Counted from the stretch's first letter, positions 1-7,103 are shown. The stretch is 7,146 bases of DNA from an uncultured Bacteroidales bacterium (GCA_947175585.1 CAMWNL010000078.1:1-7146), one strand, 5' to 3'. Made by a program: numbers and translations. The notes: generated from the letters alone by a model not told the origin.

Positions 1-22
1 TTAAACTATACACAATAAGCTT

Positions 23-1264
23 ATGGGACTGACTAAACGATTATTAGAGGAGATCGAAGCGCGCATGGCGCGAGGTTATGATGTGCCAGACCGTGGAAAA
101 CAATTCGTGTGTAACAATCATTTCTTGAATCCATACATTAAACGGTTTATTGTCCGTAATTCTCATATAGGAAAGTGTAGTTATTGCGGTAAGTCAGAGC
201 AGGTTACTGACTTAGCCGATTTGGTTGAGCATATCGCTACACGTTTGACTGATTATCTGGGTAATATTGAGGATCAGGGCCTTTATTGCGCGTCTTCTTT
301 CATGGACAAGGATGATGAAGAACTTAATGTACCAGGATGGGACGAGTGTTGTGGTCTAATCAAGCCTGCTGATGAGAGGGTCTATGAATCATTCGATGAG
401 GTTGCTTGTGATTTCGATTGTTTACCTGATAATGATAAATTATTTGACGATATTGATAGCTGTTTCTTCATAAATAACTGGATTCGTAAGGATCCAGTCA
501 GTCTCGAACCTAATGAAGAGTTGACTTACGCATGGAGAGATTATACCCATGAAATAATCAAGACTATTTCTGATAATGGAATTGATCACACTAAATCATA
601 TAATCCCGATGATTTACTAAAGAGATGTAAGTCAAAATTGGGTGAATACGGTATGCGTAATGCAATAGATGTCGTTGATGATTGTGCTTTATTAGCTGGT
701 AAACTGATTAAGACGCTTCCTGTCGGAAGTGTAATATATCGTGGTCGCCCTGATGATAAAGAACACACCTATAGCCAGTTTAATGATCTAACTTCAGCTC
801 CACTCCCTTATGCTAAGCCTAATCGTCTGAGCCAGTCGGGTGTATCCGTTTTTTACGGTTCATTTGATTCTGAGACCCCGGTAAGAGAGATTCTGAATTA
901 TTGCAATGGCAATAAACCTGTTATATCGCTTGGTTGTTTTGAAACCAAAATTCCTCTGGAAGTCATAGACTTTACGGATATTCCGCGAGCTAATTTCTGG
1001 ATGGATGGCGATGATTGGCAGGATTATCTTTTCCTCAAGCAATTTCATGAGGAAATAACTCATGCAGTAAGTGATCGTCTCAATCATATTGAATACGTGC
1101 CGACGCAAGTTTTTGTTGATATGTTACGACGTCATTTCCCAAATGTAGGCGGCATAAAGTATAAGAGTTCTCTGACTGGAAAGGCAAACATATGTCTGTT
1201 CTATGATAATACGTCATCAACCAGTGTATTGAAATTAAATTCTACGAAAATAATACAGGTGTAA
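23..1264 (+). CDS. HEPN/RES N-terminal domain protein with C-terminal RES (NAD+-degrading) domain
   Basis: Two-part protein of 413 residues. The N-terminus (MGLTKRLLEE, then FVCNNHF and KCSYCG) fits the HEPN/RES N-terminal family; C30, H33, C52 and C55 form a likely zinc site, followed by an acidic helical region to about residue 230. The RES domain spans about 235-405. Its expected polar residues are visible: Arg in VIYRGR (R240/R242), Glu in SETPVREI (E284 or E289), and Ser in IKYKSSLTGK (S382/S383), plus the family-typical YVPTQ (359-362). Characterised RES toxins (MbcT, Res of Res-Xre pairs) destroy NAD+, so a cytoplasmic NAD+-consuming effector is inferred. The ATG at 23 is chosen because the family signature begins immediately there; no Shine-Dalgarno is visible in the 22 bases before it. 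No Xre- or MbcA-like antitoxin gene lies downstream in the window. Domain identity is well supported; biological role is inference. Confidence 0.9.
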   Translation: MGLTKRLLEEIEARMARGYDVPDRGKQFVCNNHFLNPYIKRFIVRNSHIGKCSYCGKSEQVTDLADLVEHIATRLTDYLGNIEDQGLYCASSFMDKDDEELNVPGWDECCGLIKPADERVYESFDEVACDFDCLPDNDKLFDDIDSCFFINNWIRKDPVSLEPNEELTYAWRDYTHEIIKTISDNGIDHTKSYNPDDLLKRCKSKLGEYGMRNAIDVVDDCALLAGKLIKTLPVGSVIYRGRPDDKEHTYSQFNDLTSAPLPYAKPNRLSQSGVSVFYGSFDSETPVREILNYCNGNKPVISLGCFETKIPLEVIDFTDIPRANFWMDGDDWQDYLFLKQFHEEITHAVSDRLNHIEYVPTQVFVDMLRRHFPNVGGIKYKSSLTGKANICLFYDNTSSTSVLKLNSTKIIQV

Positions 1265-1285
1265 TACTCATAAAATAAAGGCATC

Positions 1286-1325
1286 AAGGCTCCTTATTTT
1301 TACGGATTTTAATTCCGAGCCTTTT
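1286..1325 (+). terminator. Possible weak intrinsic terminator after the RES gene
   Basis: AAGGCTC (1286-1292) can pair with GAGCCTT (1317-1323), 22 bases after the RES stop codon, and four T residues (1322-1325) close the structure. The 24-base loop is long and AT-rich, with a possible inner CGGA/TCCG pairing (1303-1306 with 1314-1317, sharing G1317 with the outer stem). The short T-run and large loop make it a weak candidate. The T-run also serves as the -33 element of the promoter that follows. Confidence 0.4.
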
Positions 1326-1352
1326 GAATGTCAGATTTTTATTGTACATTTG
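1324..1352 (+). promoter_or_regulatory. Bacteroidota-type promoter (TTG / TAnnTTTG)
   Basis: TTG at 1324-1326 (inside TTTTG), an 18-base spacer, and TACATTTG at 1345-1352 match the primary sigma-factor promoter described for Bacteroidota (TTTG near -33, TAnnTTTG near -7). Transcription would begin around 1357-1361. It is the clearest promoter seen in the window. It reads into a stretch with no ATG-started ORF and a strong terminator about 200 bases on, so its natural product appears to be a short RNA or a truncated leader rather than the helicase message. Confidence 0.6.
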
Positions 1353-1358
1353 CATTAA

Positions 1359-1567
1359 TTTAAGTCAGCTATAGACGTTGACTTGTATCGAGAGTGAACA
1401 AACAATATAATAAACAGGCGCAACACTAACACTTTCACAACAACATCCTGATTATCAGCATCATTTTACTCTTCAACGAGGAGGAGTATTGATTAGGCTT
1501 CAAACACTTAACTGTAAGAAATTCAAAGAGTTGGCTTTGCAAATCTGCGACCGCCAACTCTTTTTTT
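1359..1567 (+). ncRNA. Candidate small RNA or orphan leader RNA
   Basis: A transcript of about 205-210 nt is predicted from the start site of the TACATTTG promoter to the T-run of the intrinsic terminator. It contains no ATG-started ORF. Complementary segments are visible along it: AAGTCA (1362-1367) with TGACTT (1379-1384), close to the predicted 5' end; CTGAT with ATCAG (1448-1458); TACTCTTC (1467-1474) with GAGGAGTA (1481-1488), including one G-U pair; and the terminator stem. A GAGGAG run at 1479-1484 sits inside the third hairpin without a following ATG. I do not recognise an RNA family. It could equally be the old leader of a gene now lost by rearrangement. The start is estimated from promoter spacing. 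Confidence 0.4.
1525..1567 (+). terminator. Strong rho-independent terminator
   Basis: AAAGAGTTGGC (1525-1535) and GCCAACTCTTT (1553-1563) form a perfect 11-bp stem around a 17-base loop, followed by an uninterrupted T-run (1561-1567, overlapping the stem end). On the opposite strand only three T residues follow the stem, so it acts mainly on + strand transcription. It would block read-through from the RES gene or the 1324-1352 promoter toward the helicase gene. Confidence 0.85.
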
Positions 1568-1626
1568 GTGTAAAATATACTGTTTTTCTGCGTCTAAAAC
1601 AGGCGTAAAACGTGCATTCCGGATAA

Positions 1627-1974
1627 AAAAGAGTACTTGGAGATATGGTAGAGAATTCACAATGGTTTCCACGTCAAAGCGCTGAACTTCGCTATGCTAA
1701 TTGGAGACAAGGGAGATAACAAGGAGAGGTGGACTTGGTTGGTTTGGACATTAGCCGCCAGAAGCCTTTATGGGCAGTTGAAATCAAATGGTCAAATCTA
1801 TTCTTTAATAATCCGGGAGATTTGAAATCTCTAAATTATTTCATGGAATCCAATAAGTTGAACGAAGCATTGGTAACCACAATTAGCGAAGCCGGCTGGA
1901 AAGGATTGAATGAAAAGAGAATCTATTTTATTCCTGTAGCATGCTATGCCTACACCGTTGGAGAGATACGATAA
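1627..1974 (+). pseudogene. 3' remnant of a DUF4143-type AAA ATPase gene, with in-frame stop
   Basis: Reading in one frame from 1627 gives a continuous family-like peptide: GDMVENSQWFPRQ, then AELRYANWRQGR, a TAA stop at 1717-1719, then QGEVDLVGLDISRQKPLWAV and on through EIKWSN to PVACYAYTVGEIR with a stop at 1972-1974. This resembles the C-terminal DUF4143 region of Bacteroidales ATP-binding proteins (AAA_14 plus DUF4143), which are normally near 400 residues. About 115 codons remain and the whole ATPase portion is missing; another stop (1624-1626) closes the frame upstream. The segment after the internal stop can be read from a GTG at 1729 as an 81-residue ORF, but it starts in mid-domain and is unlikely to be functional. 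Homology is by recognition of the sequence pattern; pseudogene status rests on the stop and the truncation. Confidence 0.75.
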
Positions 1975-1979
1975 ACCAA

Positions 1980-2034
1980 AGTAAGTCGATCTATGGAGTA
2001 TAGTTAGATGTAAAAATAAGAAGAGTGACTTACT
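1980..2034. repeat. 8-bp inverted repeat just after the ATPase remnant
   Basis: AGTAAGTC (1980-1987) is the exact reverse complement of GACTTACT (2027-2034); one further G-U pair is possible inside (1988 with 2026). The interval carries a smaller CTAT/ATAG stem (1991-1994 with 2000-2003). There is no T-run after it, so it is not a terminator. It may be an RNA hairpin, a protein-binding site, or chance. It starts six bases after the stop of the remnant, near the edge of the recognisable fragment. Confidence 0.35.
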
Positions 2035-2115
2035 ATAATATTGAAGTGATTATCTCGTTGGTATATCGTATACGGTCGGTGATTGTCACGCATCTCCATT
2101 GGTGGGCTACGAAGC

Positions 2116-2153
2116 GACTGAAGAAATATTTTCTTCTGCATCGACCTTCAGTC
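2116..2153 (+). promoter_or_regulatory. Overlapping alternative hairpins in the helicase gene leader
   Basis: GACTGAAG (2116-2123) pairs perfectly with CTTCAGTC (2146-2153). The overlapping GAAGAAA (2120-2126) pairs perfectly with TTTCTTC (2130-2136) around a 3-base loop. The two stems share 2120-2123 and cannot form together. They lie 76 bases before the helicase start codon, in a leader (1975-2228) where I see no clear TAnnTTTG promoter. Mutually exclusive stems are typical of leader regulation, but no terminator T-run or ligand-binding motif is recognised, so a regulatory role is inference. Confidence 0.35.
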
Positions 2154-2228
2154 ACTGTCCGATATAGGAGCGAGGAAAGAACTCTCAGTACTATGAATTT
2201 ATTTTAAACAGGTAATACTCAGAGATAA

Positions 2229-5200
2229 ATGTCTTTTTGGAATAGAATTATCAATACAATCAACGGTACGGAAAGTAAACGGACTCAAGAACAGAAAGTG
2301 TCCGGAGATTCATCTCGCTATTGTTTTGTAGATGTCGAGATTGGACTGCATGATAGGAAGATTCATGATATTGGAGCCATTAGGTGGGATGGAGCAGTGT
2401 ATCATTCTGCAAACCGGCGAGAGTTAATGACTTTTCTCAAGGATGTGGATTTTCTTTGCGGACATAACATCATAAATCATGATGCCAAATATTTGTTTGG
2501 TGAAAGCTCACACAGTTACAAATTGGTTGATACTCTGTTCTTATCTCCTCTGCTATTTCCTGAACGTCCCTATCATAGATTGGTGAAGGACGACAAACTA
2601 ATAAGCGAGCAGATGAACAATCCGGTTAATGATTGTGAGAAGGCTCGTGATTTGCTGATGGATGAGGTGGCTCGTTGGGAAAGCCTATCAGCCTCTAAGC
2701 AGATGATTTTCGCGACACTGCTTCATGACCATGCAGAGTTTGTGGGATTTTTAGCTTTTGTTGGTGCGGAAGTTGGATTCAAGGAATCTTTGGCTCAGCA
2801 AATTTATTCGGAGTATAGGGACAAGATTTGCCAACATGCCGATATTGACAGCGTGATAAAGAAGTGGCCCATTGAGCTGGCATACGCATTGGCATTGATA
2901 GACACTACAGATTATCGGTCTGTTACTCCGGCATGGATTCTGCATAACTATCCGAAGGTCGAGAGTGTAGTGCGACTTCTTAGGCACACCAAGTGTAGTG
3001 AAGGCTGTACTTATTGCAATAAGGAACTTGATGTTCATGTTAATCTTAGACGTTTTTTTGGATTTAATGAGTTTCGAACTTATGATGGAGAGCCGTTGCA
3101 AGAAAATGCGGTTCGTGCGGCAGTTGAGCAGAAATCGTTATTATCCATTTTCCCTACGGGGGGAGGTAAATCCTTAACATTTCAGTTGCCGGCCTTAATG
3201 GAGGGACGTTCTGTATATGGTCTTACCGTAGTTATCTCACCCTTACAGTCTTTAATGAAGGATCAGGTGGATAATTTGGCTGAGAGAGGGATCACTGATG
3301 TTGTCACGATAAATGGTTTGCTTGATCCGATCAGCCGTGCAGAAGCTATCAATCGAGTGATGGACGGGGATGCATCTTTGCTATACATATCCCCGGAAAT
3401 GCTTCGGTCAAAGACAATAGAAAGGATATTGCTGGCACGCCATTTGGTACGTGTCGTAATAGATGAGGCGCACTGTTTTTCCTCCTGGGGTCAGGACTTC
3501 AGAGTTGACTATCTATATATTGGCAAATTTATTAGCCAGTACCAACAGATAAAGGGGTGTAAGCCAATACCGATATCCTGTTTCACGGCTACAGCAAAGC
3601 AGAAGGTAATACAAGATATCTGTGATTACTTTAGAAAGACGCTTAATATTGAACTTCAGATTTTTGCATCGTCTGCAGCCCGTAATAACCTGCATTATTC
3701 TGTGATACATGTAGATACGGATGAGGAGAAATATTTAAAGCTACGCTCACTTATTGCAGAATCCTCATCTCCCACCATAGTATACGTTTCTCGAACTAAA
3801 CGTACAAGACAATTAGCGGAGAAACTTACCCGAGATGGGTTCAAAGCATTGCCTTTCAATGGCAAGATGGATGCAGAAGATAAAATCGCTAATCAGGAAG
3901 CATTCATGAATGATCGGGTACGCATTATTGTGGCAACTTCTGCCTTTGGAATGGGAGTTGACAAAAAAGACGTGGGACTGGTCATACATTATGATATCTC
4001 TGACTCATTGGAAAACTACGTCCAGGAGGCAGGACGTGCAGGTCGTGACCCGCATCTTGAAGCCAGATGTTTTGTATTATACAGTGATGCAGATCTTGAT
4101 AAGCATTTTATTCTGCTTAATCAGACGAAGCTTAGTATCAGTGAAATACAACAGGTTTGGAAGGCTGTAAAGGATTTAACTAAGCAACGTGTGAATGTGT
4201 GTTGCTCTGCTTTAGAGATCGCACGACAGGCCGGTTGGGATGACTCGGTCACTGATATTGAGACCCGTGTGCGAACGGCTATAGCGGCATTAGAGCAAGC
4301 CGGGTATTTAGAGCGTGGAAACAATGTGCCACATGTCTATGCCACCGGTATAACCGTAAAGAACGTTGATGAAGCCCGTCGGCGTATTACAGAGTCATTG
4401 TTATTTGATAATGATGAGGTAGAGAAGGCCATACGCATAATAAAGTCGCTGATATCACAGAAGTATACATCCAGAGCAAAGGATGCGGAAGCTGAATCGC
4501 GCATAGATTATTTGGCAGATATTCTCGGTATCAGAAAGGAGGATGTAGTATCCAGCGTAGTGCGTATGCGTCAGGAGGGTATTCTTGCAGACTCAAAAGA
4601 CATTTCTGCTTATCTTCATGACGCGGGTGGATCGGAAAACAAGTCGAAACGTCTATTGGAGCGTTTCACAAAACTCGAACGTTTTATTCTCGGACAAGTT
4701 TCTACTGAGACAGGCCATTTTTCATATAAGCTGTTGAATGACAATGCTCAAAAGGAAGGCATTGTTACAGCGACAGAAAAGGACATACGTACATTATTAT
4801 ATTTTCTGACTATTAAAGGATATACCCGAAAGAAAGATGACGGTATAAATAATATTGAATTGACGTTTCAGGCAGATATGATATCAACTCTGAAACGGTT
4901 TGAAAAGCGTCTTGAAATATGTCAGTTTACAATCGGATGGTTGTACAGACTTACATCGCAACCCAATGAAGATGGGTCAGAAAAAAAGGAAGTCCGCTTT
5001 TCTGTCGTAGAGCTACTGAATGATTTGAGAGCCACCGGGGACACACTGCTGGGAACCATGAGTAATGTGCAACTGGAAGATGTGGAGGAGGCTTTGTTGT
5101 ATCTGTCAAAAATTGGTGCCTTGAAACTTGAAGGAGGTTTTCTTGTACTCTATAACGCTATGGATATCCGTCGTATAAAGGATAACAGATTGCGTTACAA

Positions 5201-7103
5201 ACAAGAGGATTACCGTATGCTTGGCGAGTTTTACAAGCAAAAAATTCAGCAGATTCATATAGTGGGTGAATATGCTAATCTGATGGAAATAGACGATAAC
5301 GCTGCGTTACAGTATGTACATGATTATTTCCAAATGGATTACAAGCGGTTTATCTCAAAATATTTTAAGGGAGAACGTGTACATGAGATAGAGCGTAACG
5401 TTACACCGGATAAATACAAGCATATCTTCGGGGCCTTGTCTGAGAAACAGATGGAGATTATATCCGATAAGGAATCTCGCTGTATAGTAGTGGCTGCCGG
5501 ACCCGGTAGTGGAAAGACGCGTGTACTGGTGCATAAGCTCGCTTCATTGCTGCTGCTTGAAGACGTAAAGCATGAACAGCTTTTGATGCTTACTTTCTCG
5601 CGTGCGGCCGCTACGGAATTCAAACAGCGGCTGTTAGGTCTTATCGGTAATGCTGCCCACTTTGTTGAAATAAAGACATTTCACTCTTATTGTTTTGATC
5701 TTTTGGGTAGAATCGGCAGTCTGGATGGAGCTAAAGATGTAGTTGCTAAGGCAGCCAAGATGATAGTAGATGGAGAAGTAGAGCCAAATCGCATAGCCAA
5801 GACGGTATTGGTCATAGACGAGGCACAGGATATGAGTCATGAGGAGTATGCGCTGCTTCGTGCCCTTATGTCATTCAATGAGGAGATGCGTGTTATTGCG
5901 GTAGGAGATGATGACCAGAATATATTTGAATTTCGTGGGTCAGACTCGCGATATATGACACAGTTGTTGAAGGAATCGAATGCCCGATTTATTGAGATGA
6001 CTGAGAATTACCGGAGTTCGCGCCATGTGGTGAATTTTGCTAATACGTTCGTGAATCAGATACAGGGAAGAATGAAGACGAATCCTATTAAATCAATGAA
6101 CCTAAAAGAAGGAGCTGTCTTCATACGCCATCATGTATCTAAAACAATGTACGAGCCTCTTGTCAATGATTTGTTGAGCCATCATCGCGAAGGTGCTACT
6201 ACTTGTGTGTTGACTCAGACCAATGAGGAAGCAGTAATTCTGGTGGCATTGATGCGCAAGAATGGATTGAACAGTAAGCTAATACAGAATATGGATGGAT
6301 TCCGATTCTGGAATATGGCTGAAGTGCGCATGTTTCTCAAACAAATTGAGTGTGCTTCCCATGCACCGATAATTGCTGATGATGTATGGGAGAATGCGAA
6401 ACAGAAGACTTTCGCCATGTATGCCAATTCGTCAAGTCTTCATTATCTTCAACGTTGCCTTACGTTGTTTGAACAGACAAATAAGGCAAAATATTATACG
6501 GATTTTAAGGAATTTATCTTTGAGTCATCTATTGAGGATTTCTGTGATTTTTCAGGCGCGGATGTAGTGGTGTCTACTATTCACAAAGCTAAAGGACGTG
6601 AGTTTGACGATGTATATATGCTTATAACCAAGTCTCAGGCTATTCAGAATAAAGAGTTACGACGATATTACGTAGGGGCGACCAGAGCAAAAGAGCGTCT
6701 GTTTATACATACCGATACAACTCTTTTTGATCGTATGCCGGCTAATGAGCATATTGTTTATCAGGAGCAATATGGTATCCCTGACGATATTGTTTTGCAG
6801 TTATCCCACAAAGATGTGAATCTTGGATTCTTCAAAGAGCGAAAGAAGGATATACTTGCCCTCAGAGCCGGTCAGACATTGCGTTTCGCGAATAACTATC
6901 TCTATGAGTGGAATAGCAATAAGGTGCTTGCCCAATTGTCACAAAAGATGCAGGGCGAGCTACAGCAATGGACGGAAAGGGGATATAATGTCGTTTCTGC
7001 ATCCATACGGTTTATCGTGGCATGGCGTCCGAAGGATGCACCGCAGGGAGAAAAAGAACATGCCGTATTACTCGTTGATCTGATGCTCAAGAAAGAATCA
7101 TAG
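2229..7103 (+). CDS. Giant DEDD exonuclease-like / RecQ helicase / UvrD helicase fusion protein
   Basis: A single 1624-residue chain with several modules. (a) About 30-145: DEDD exonuclease-like fold with FVDVEIG (D35, E37), CGHNIINHD (D85) and NNPVNDCE (D135). (b) 253-270: a Cys/His cluster (C256, C260, C263). (c) About 280-620: RecQ-like SF2 helicase with FPTGGGKS (308-315), ISPLQSLMKDQ, IDEAHCFSSWGQDFR (from 411), CFTATA, ATSAFGMGVD and QEAGRAGRD. The usual RecQ four-Cys zinc cluster is not seen. (d) About 650-1050: winged-helix-like segments, then QIHIVGEYANLMEID. (e) About 1068-1495: UvrD/Rep-like SF1 helicase with AAGPGSGKT, LTFSRAAATEF, VIDEAQDMS, VGDDDQNIFEFRG, ENYRSS, STIHKAKGREFDD and YVGATRAKERL. 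(f) 1500-1624: extension ending with IVAWRPKD. All helicase motifs look intact. RecQ and UvrD enzymes both move 3'-5', so combined DNA unwinding and trimming is the likely activity. The ATG at 2229 has no clear Shine-Dalgarno; the exonuclease fold starts only about 30 residues in, which supports it. A role in repair or in defence is inference. Confidence 0.93.
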   Translation: MSFWNRIINTINGTESKRTQEQKVSGDSSRYCFVDVEIGLHDRKIHDIGAIRWDGAVYHSANRRELMTFLKDVDFLCGHNIINHDAKYLFGESSHSYKLVDTLFLSPLLFPERPYHRLVKDDKLISEQMNNPVNDCEKARDLLMDEVARWESLSASKQMIFATLLHDHAEFVGFLAFVGAEVGFKESLAQQIYSEYRDKICQHADIDSVIKKWPIELAYALALIDTTDYRSVTPAWILHNYPKVESVVRLLRHTKCSEGCTYCNKELDVHVNLRRFFGFNEFRTYDGEPLQENAVRAAVEQKSLLSIFPTGGGKSLTFQLPALMEGRSVYGLTVVISPLQSLMKDQVDNLAERGITDVVTINGLLDPISRAEAINRVMDGDASLLYISPEMLRSKTIERILLARHLVRVVIDEAHCFSSWGQDFRVDYLYIGKFISQYQQIKGCKPIPISCFTATAKQKVIQDICDYFRKTLNIELQIFASSAARNNLHYSVIHVDTDEEKYLKLRSLIAESSSPTIVYVSRTKRTRQLAEKLTRDGFKALPFNGKMDAEDKIANQEAFMNDRVRIIVATSAFGMGVDKKDVGLVIHYDISDSLENYVQEAGRAGRDPHLEARCFVLYSDADLDKHFILLNQTKLSISEIQQVWKAVKDLTKQRVNVCCSALEIARQAGWDDSVTDIETRVRTAIAALEQAGYLERGNNVPHVYATGITVKNVDEARRRITESLLFDNDEVEKAIRIIKSLISQKYTSRAKDAEAESRIDYLADILGIRKEDVVSSVVRMRQEGILADSKDISAYLHDAGGSENKSKRLLERFTKLERFILGQVSTETGHFSYKLLNDNAQKEGIVTATEKDIRTLLYFLTIKGYTRKKDDGINNIELTFQADMISTLKRFEKRLEICQFTIGWLYRLTSQPNEDGSEKKEVRFSVVELLNDLRATGDTLLGTMSNVQLEDVEEALLYLSKIGALKLEGGFLVLYNAMDIRRIKDNRLRYKQEDYRMLGEFYKQKIQQIHIVGEYANLMEIDDNAALQYVHDYFQMDYKRFISKYFKGERVHEIERNVTPDKYKHIFGALSEKQMEIISDKESRCIVVAAGPGSGKTRVLVHKLASLLLLEDVKHEQLLMLTFSRAAATEFKQRLLGLIGNAAHFVEIKTFHSYCFDLLGRIGSLDGAKDVVAKAAKMIVDGEVEPNRIAKTVLVIDEAQDMSHEEYALLRALMSFNEEMRVIAVGDDDQNIFEFRGSDSRYMTQLLKESNARFIEMTENYRSSRHVVNFANTFVNQIQGRMKTNPIKSMNLKEGAVFIRHHVSKTMYEPLVNDLLSHHREGATTCVLTQTNEEAVILVALMRKNGLNSKLIQNMDGFRFWNMAEVRMFLKQIECASHAPIIADDVWENAKQKTFAMYANSSSLHYLQRCLTLFEQTNKAKYYTDFKEFIFESSIEDFCDFSGADVVVSTIHKAKGREFDDVYMLITKSQAIQNKELRRYYVGATRAKERLFIHTDTTLFDRMPANEHIVYQEQYGIPDDIVLQLSHKDVNLGFFKERKKDILALRAGQTLRFANNYLYEWNSNKVLAQLSQKMQGELQQWTERGYNVVSASIRFIVAWRPKDAPQGEKEHAVLLVDLMLKKES

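Noticed and set aside
536..553. Possible HEPN ribonuclease motif RDYTH in the RES protein
   Set aside because: The spacing is Arg-x3-His, whereas the HEPN nuclease motif is Arg-x4-6-His, so no catalytic claim can be made for the N-terminal half.
1525..1567. Recombination attachment site or tRNA 3' end at the loop sequence TTTGCAAATCTGCG
   Set aside because: No tRNA fold, no integrase gene and no second copy of the sequence in the window; an intrinsic terminator explains the structure fully.
1412..1605. Direct repeat AAACAGGCG at 1412-1420 and 1597-1605
   Set aside because: Nine bases only, not at symmetric element ends, and not accompanied by a transposase or by clear terminal inverted repeats; chance is adequate.
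2025..2207. 60-codon ORF with a GTG start between the ATPase remnant and the helicase gene
   Set aside because: No recognisable family, no ribosome binding site, and it overlaps the inverted repeats at 2027-2034 and 2116-2153. It is basic and low in coding character; I read the interval as a structured leader. A real short peptide is not excluded.
3910..4170. Overlapping + strand ORF inside the helicase gene
   Set aside because: It lies entirely within the RecQ motif V and VI region in another frame and is a shadow of that coding sequence. The minus-strand ORFs opposite both genes are treated the same way.
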